From NCBI GenBank assembly GCA_022565075.1, contig JADFKG010000043.1:1-12666 (forward strand): a stretch of 12,666 nucleotides of DNA, given 5' to 3'. Origin of the DNA: Chloroflexota bacterium (GTDB lineage: Bacteria > Chloroflexota > Dehalococcoidia > SM23-28-2 > RBG-16-64-32). A model generated the notes under the pieces. That model made no database searches, was not told the origin of the DNA, and saw nothing but the letters and a program-made list of their open reading frames with translations. A program made the translations under genes and the position numbers. Shown piece after piece: positions 10,462-12,666 of this stretch; position 1 is the first letter of the stretch, and every line of letters begins with the position of its first letter.

Positions 10462-12510
10462 ATGTTGAACGCGCGCTCCGGCGACCTGGACGAGACAAGC
10501 GGGCGAATCGGCTTGCGCGATCGCCTATGGGCGAATACGCTGCTGAGCTCGGTCAAAGGCCGCATCGTTGTCGGCTTCAGCCTTGTCACGATCCTTCTCG
10601 TCGCCGTGGTCGCCTCAGCGGCCTGGCAGGCCCGCACACACCAATCCGAGCTTTCAGCGCTTGAGAATCACTCCCGTATAGCATCGCTGCTTCAGACCGC
10701 GGAGGCCAACGCATCCGTAACGGGCCTCCTCTTGCAGCGCTACGTGGTCTCCGGCGAAGAGAGCCTCATCGAGGAGATCCAGGAAAACGGAGACGCCGCT
10801 ACGGCGAGCATGAACGAGGCGCTCACTGAAGGCGACGTCAGCGGGCTCGAAGAGGTGTATGCGGCCGGTACTCTTCTGATACAGAACGTCGCGCGCACAA
10901 CTCAGCTGCGACTGACCGGCAACATCGCCGAAGCAGAGGTGCTGATCGAAGAGATCGCCCCCGTGTTCCGTGACTTCCGCCTCAAGCTCGCGGTCCTGGC
11001 AGACGAAGAGCTGGCTCAAGTCGCGACTCTTCGGGAGCAGGCGATTTCGACCGCGCGGCTCACGGTACTACTGCTGATCGCCTCAGGAGTAATCGGCGTT
11101 GGGCTGGTGGTCGTTGGAGGGCTCCTGCTTGCACGCTCCATCATCAAGCCGCTGGACGCGCTGGAGGACACGGCCCGGCGCGCCTCGGCCGGTGATCTGT
11201 CGGCCAGAGCGCCCACCTCCGGGCCGGACGAATTCGCGCATCTCGGCGGCGTGCTCAACGACATGATGGACGCGGTCGAGCAAAAGACCGAGAAGTTGCG
11301 CCACGCCAACGAAGAGCTCCAGAACAGGCACCGCCAGCTGACTGACGCCCGCAGCCAGGCCGCCACGGATCCCCTCACTGGCCTGGGGAACCACCGCTCC
11401 TTCCACAAGCGGCTGCAAGAGCACGTCGCTGCCGCCGGCCAGTCTGGCTCCAGCCTTGGCATGATCCTCCTGGACCTCGACAACTTCAAGGACGTCAACG
11501 ACTCGCGCGGTCATCAGGCCGGCGATCAAGTACTGCGCGACGTGGCCAAGGTGCTGGAGGGAGTCGCCGAAAAGAAGAACTGCTACCGCTACGGCGGTGA
11601 CGAGCTGGCCATCCTCCTGCCCGGCGCCGATCGCTCCACGGCCGCTGAGTTCGGCACGCGCGTCAGAGCCGCCGTAGAAGACATGCCCGTTGACGGCGGC
11701 CTCGGGGTTACCGCCAGCGTTGGCGTCGCCGTCTTCCCGGAATCCGGCACGACGGCGAAGGAGATCGTCTACCGCGCCGACATGGCGATGTACAACGCCA
11801 AAGCCACCGGCAAGAATCGCGTCAACGTCTGGGGTAGCTCGCTCGACGAGCATCTCGGTGGCATCGCCCCTCGCCGCGACGATAATGGTCGGCGTCACGC
11901 CGATATCGTCGCCTCCCTGACCAGCGCCCTCCGCGCCAAGGACCCCCAGACGAAAGATCACGCCGAGCGCTGTTCCTGGTACACTGGCGAACTCGCCGCC
12001 GAGCTTGGCCTCTCCGACGTCGAGGTCTCCGTACTGCGCGTCGCCTCACTCCTTCACGACATCGGCAAGATCGTAGTCCCAGACGACATCCTGCTCAAGC
12101 CCGGGCCGCTCAGCGCAGCCGAAATGAAGCGGATGAGGCGTCACCCCGCCGACGGGGCCAACACACTCTCCAACGTGCCGACCGCGGCCGACGCCGTCCC
12201 CGTCATCCGCCACCACCACGAGCGCTTCGACGGCACCGGATACCCGCAAGGCCTCAGCGGCGAAGACATCCCCATCGGCGCCCGAATCCTCCTCGTCGCC
12301 GACGCCTTCGACGCGATGACTGAGGACCGGCCCTACCGCAAGGCGATGCCGGTGGCCGCGGCGATCGAAGAGCTCAAGCGCTTCCGCGGCACCCAGTTCG
12401 ACCCAACCGTCGTCGACGCCTTCTTCGCCGTACTCAAACGTACCGGACGCTACCCCGCGGAAACGGCAGACGCCGACACGGCGACCGCACCGTCCTCAGC
12501 CACCACCTAG
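10462..12510 (+). CDS. Membrane sensor with HAMP, GGDEF and HD-GYP domains (bifunctional c-di-GMP enzyme candidate)
   Basis: A 682-residue inner-membrane protein: cytoplasmic start (1-34), membrane helix 1 (35-55), extracytoplasmic helical sensor (56-198), membrane helix 2 (about 200-224), HAMP with Pro230, a helical linker (275-300), GGDEF (about 300-460) and HD-GYP (about 475-665). Diguanylate cyclase features are D-L-D-N-F-K (338-343) and G-G-D-E-L (378-382), with Leu replacing the usual Phe. The RxxD product-inhibition site expected before it reads A-E-K-K, so feedback inhibition is probably lost. The phosphodiesterase half is complete: H-D-I-G-K (532-536), H-H-H-E (584-587) and G-Y-P (593-595). 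It can in principle make and break cyclic di-GMP; which activity dominates is unknown. AGAGGA at 10445-10450 is 11 bases from the ATG, a long spacing, and lies in the inverted repeat AAGAG-GA-CTCTT. Confidence 0.9.
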   Translation: MLNARSGDLDETSGRIGLRDRLWANTLLSSVKGRIVVGFSLVTILLVAVVASAAWQARTHQSELSALENHSRIASLLQTAEANASVTGLLLQRYVVSGEESLIEEIQENGDAATASMNEALTEGDVSGLEEVYAAGTLLIQNVARTTQLRLTGNIAEAEVLIEEIAPVFRDFRLKLAVLADEELAQVATLREQAISTARLTVLLLIASGVIGVGLVVVGGLLLARSIIKPLDALEDTARRASAGDLSARAPTSGPDEFAHLGGVLNDMMDAVEQKTEKLRHANEELQNRHRQLTDARSQAATDPLTGLGNHRSFHKRLQEHVAAAGQSGSSLGMILLDLDNFKDVNDSRGHQAGDQVLRDVAKVLEGVAEKKNCYRYGGDELAILLPGADRSTAAEFGTRVRAAVEDMPVDGGLGVTASVGVAVFPESGTTAKEIVYRADMAMYNAKATGKNRVNVWGSSLDEHLGGIAPRRDDNGRRHADIVASLTSALRAKDPQTKDHAERCSWYTGELAAELGLSDVEVSVLRVASLLHDIGKIVVPDDILLKPGPLSAAEMKRMRRHPADGANTLSNVPTAADAVPVIRHHHERFDGTGYPQGLSGEDIPIGARILLVADAFDAMTEDRPYRKAMPVAAAIEELKRFRGTQFDPTVVDAFFAVLKRTGRYPAETADADTATAPSSATT

Positions 12511-12666
12511 GTAGCCACTCGCACAGCCCGCCAAGAAGGCGCCGTGCCTATCCACGAATTCGCCCTGATACGTTCCGCTTCGACGCGTCATGCCCTGGTC
12601 CCCAGATTTACCTTGTCTTCGTGCTTCCTCTCACTCTCTTAAACGCCTGATCACCGCATTAGCGCT
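12511..12666. other. Non-coding end of window
   Basis: No open frame with a ribosome site, RNA gene or convincing terminator is seen here. The last 70 bases are lower in GC than the rest and pyrimidine-rich (TTCGTGCTTCCTCTCACTC), which may mark an intergenic regulatory region of a gene beyond the window. Confidence 0.5.

Overview
The window is uniformly GC-rich DNA with dense, mostly plus-strand genes, many 1-4 base stop/start overlaps and strong AGGAGGT ribosome sites. At least one gene looks leaderless. The gene set (an F420-type PPOX flavoprotein, DUF3054, a methylsuccinyl-CoA-dehydrogenase-like enzyme with a long N-terminal extension, a TCATCC...GGATGA hairpin repeat, Asp/Ala-rich lipoproteins) would fit a free-living member of Chloroflexota or a neighbouring GC-rich phylum. 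That placement is inference; no marker gene here settles it. I see no tRNA, rRNA, CRISPR array, transposase or prophage gene.

Layout. 1-195 is the 3' end of ruvA. 230-1215 holds a dienelactone-hydrolase-family gene translationally coupled to a 93-residue orphan. 1228-2106 on the minus strand holds a small membrane-anchored protein and a GGQ release-factor-like protein with an extra C-terminal domain. 2222-5877 is a plus-strand run: an SDR/NmrA-like protein, an SRPBCC protein, the acyl-CoA dehydrogenase, a hairpin repeat, a DUF3054 membrane protein and an overlapping 42-residue membrane peptide. 6040-6633 is a cupredoxin lipoprotein behind a palindrome-bearing leader. 6745-7152 (minus) is the PPOX protein, divergent from 7207-8220, a D-2-hydroxyacid dehydrogenase. 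That gene overlaps a beta-propeller sugar-dehydrogenase-like lipoprotein (8217-9416). A frameshifted copy of the hydroxyacid dehydrogenase tail follows the lipoprotein gene.

The most distinctive unit is 9643-12510. A strongly foldable leader RNA abuts the ribosome site of a membrane protein that consists only of a sensor domain. Next comes a full-length paralogue with the same sensor plus HAMP, GGDEF and HD-GYP domains, so it can in principle both make and degrade cyclic di-GMP. This suggests a two-gene signalling unit in which an output-less sensor modulates, titrates or heteromerises with the enzyme, possibly with RNA-level control of the sensor. The last 156 bases hold no gene that I can support.
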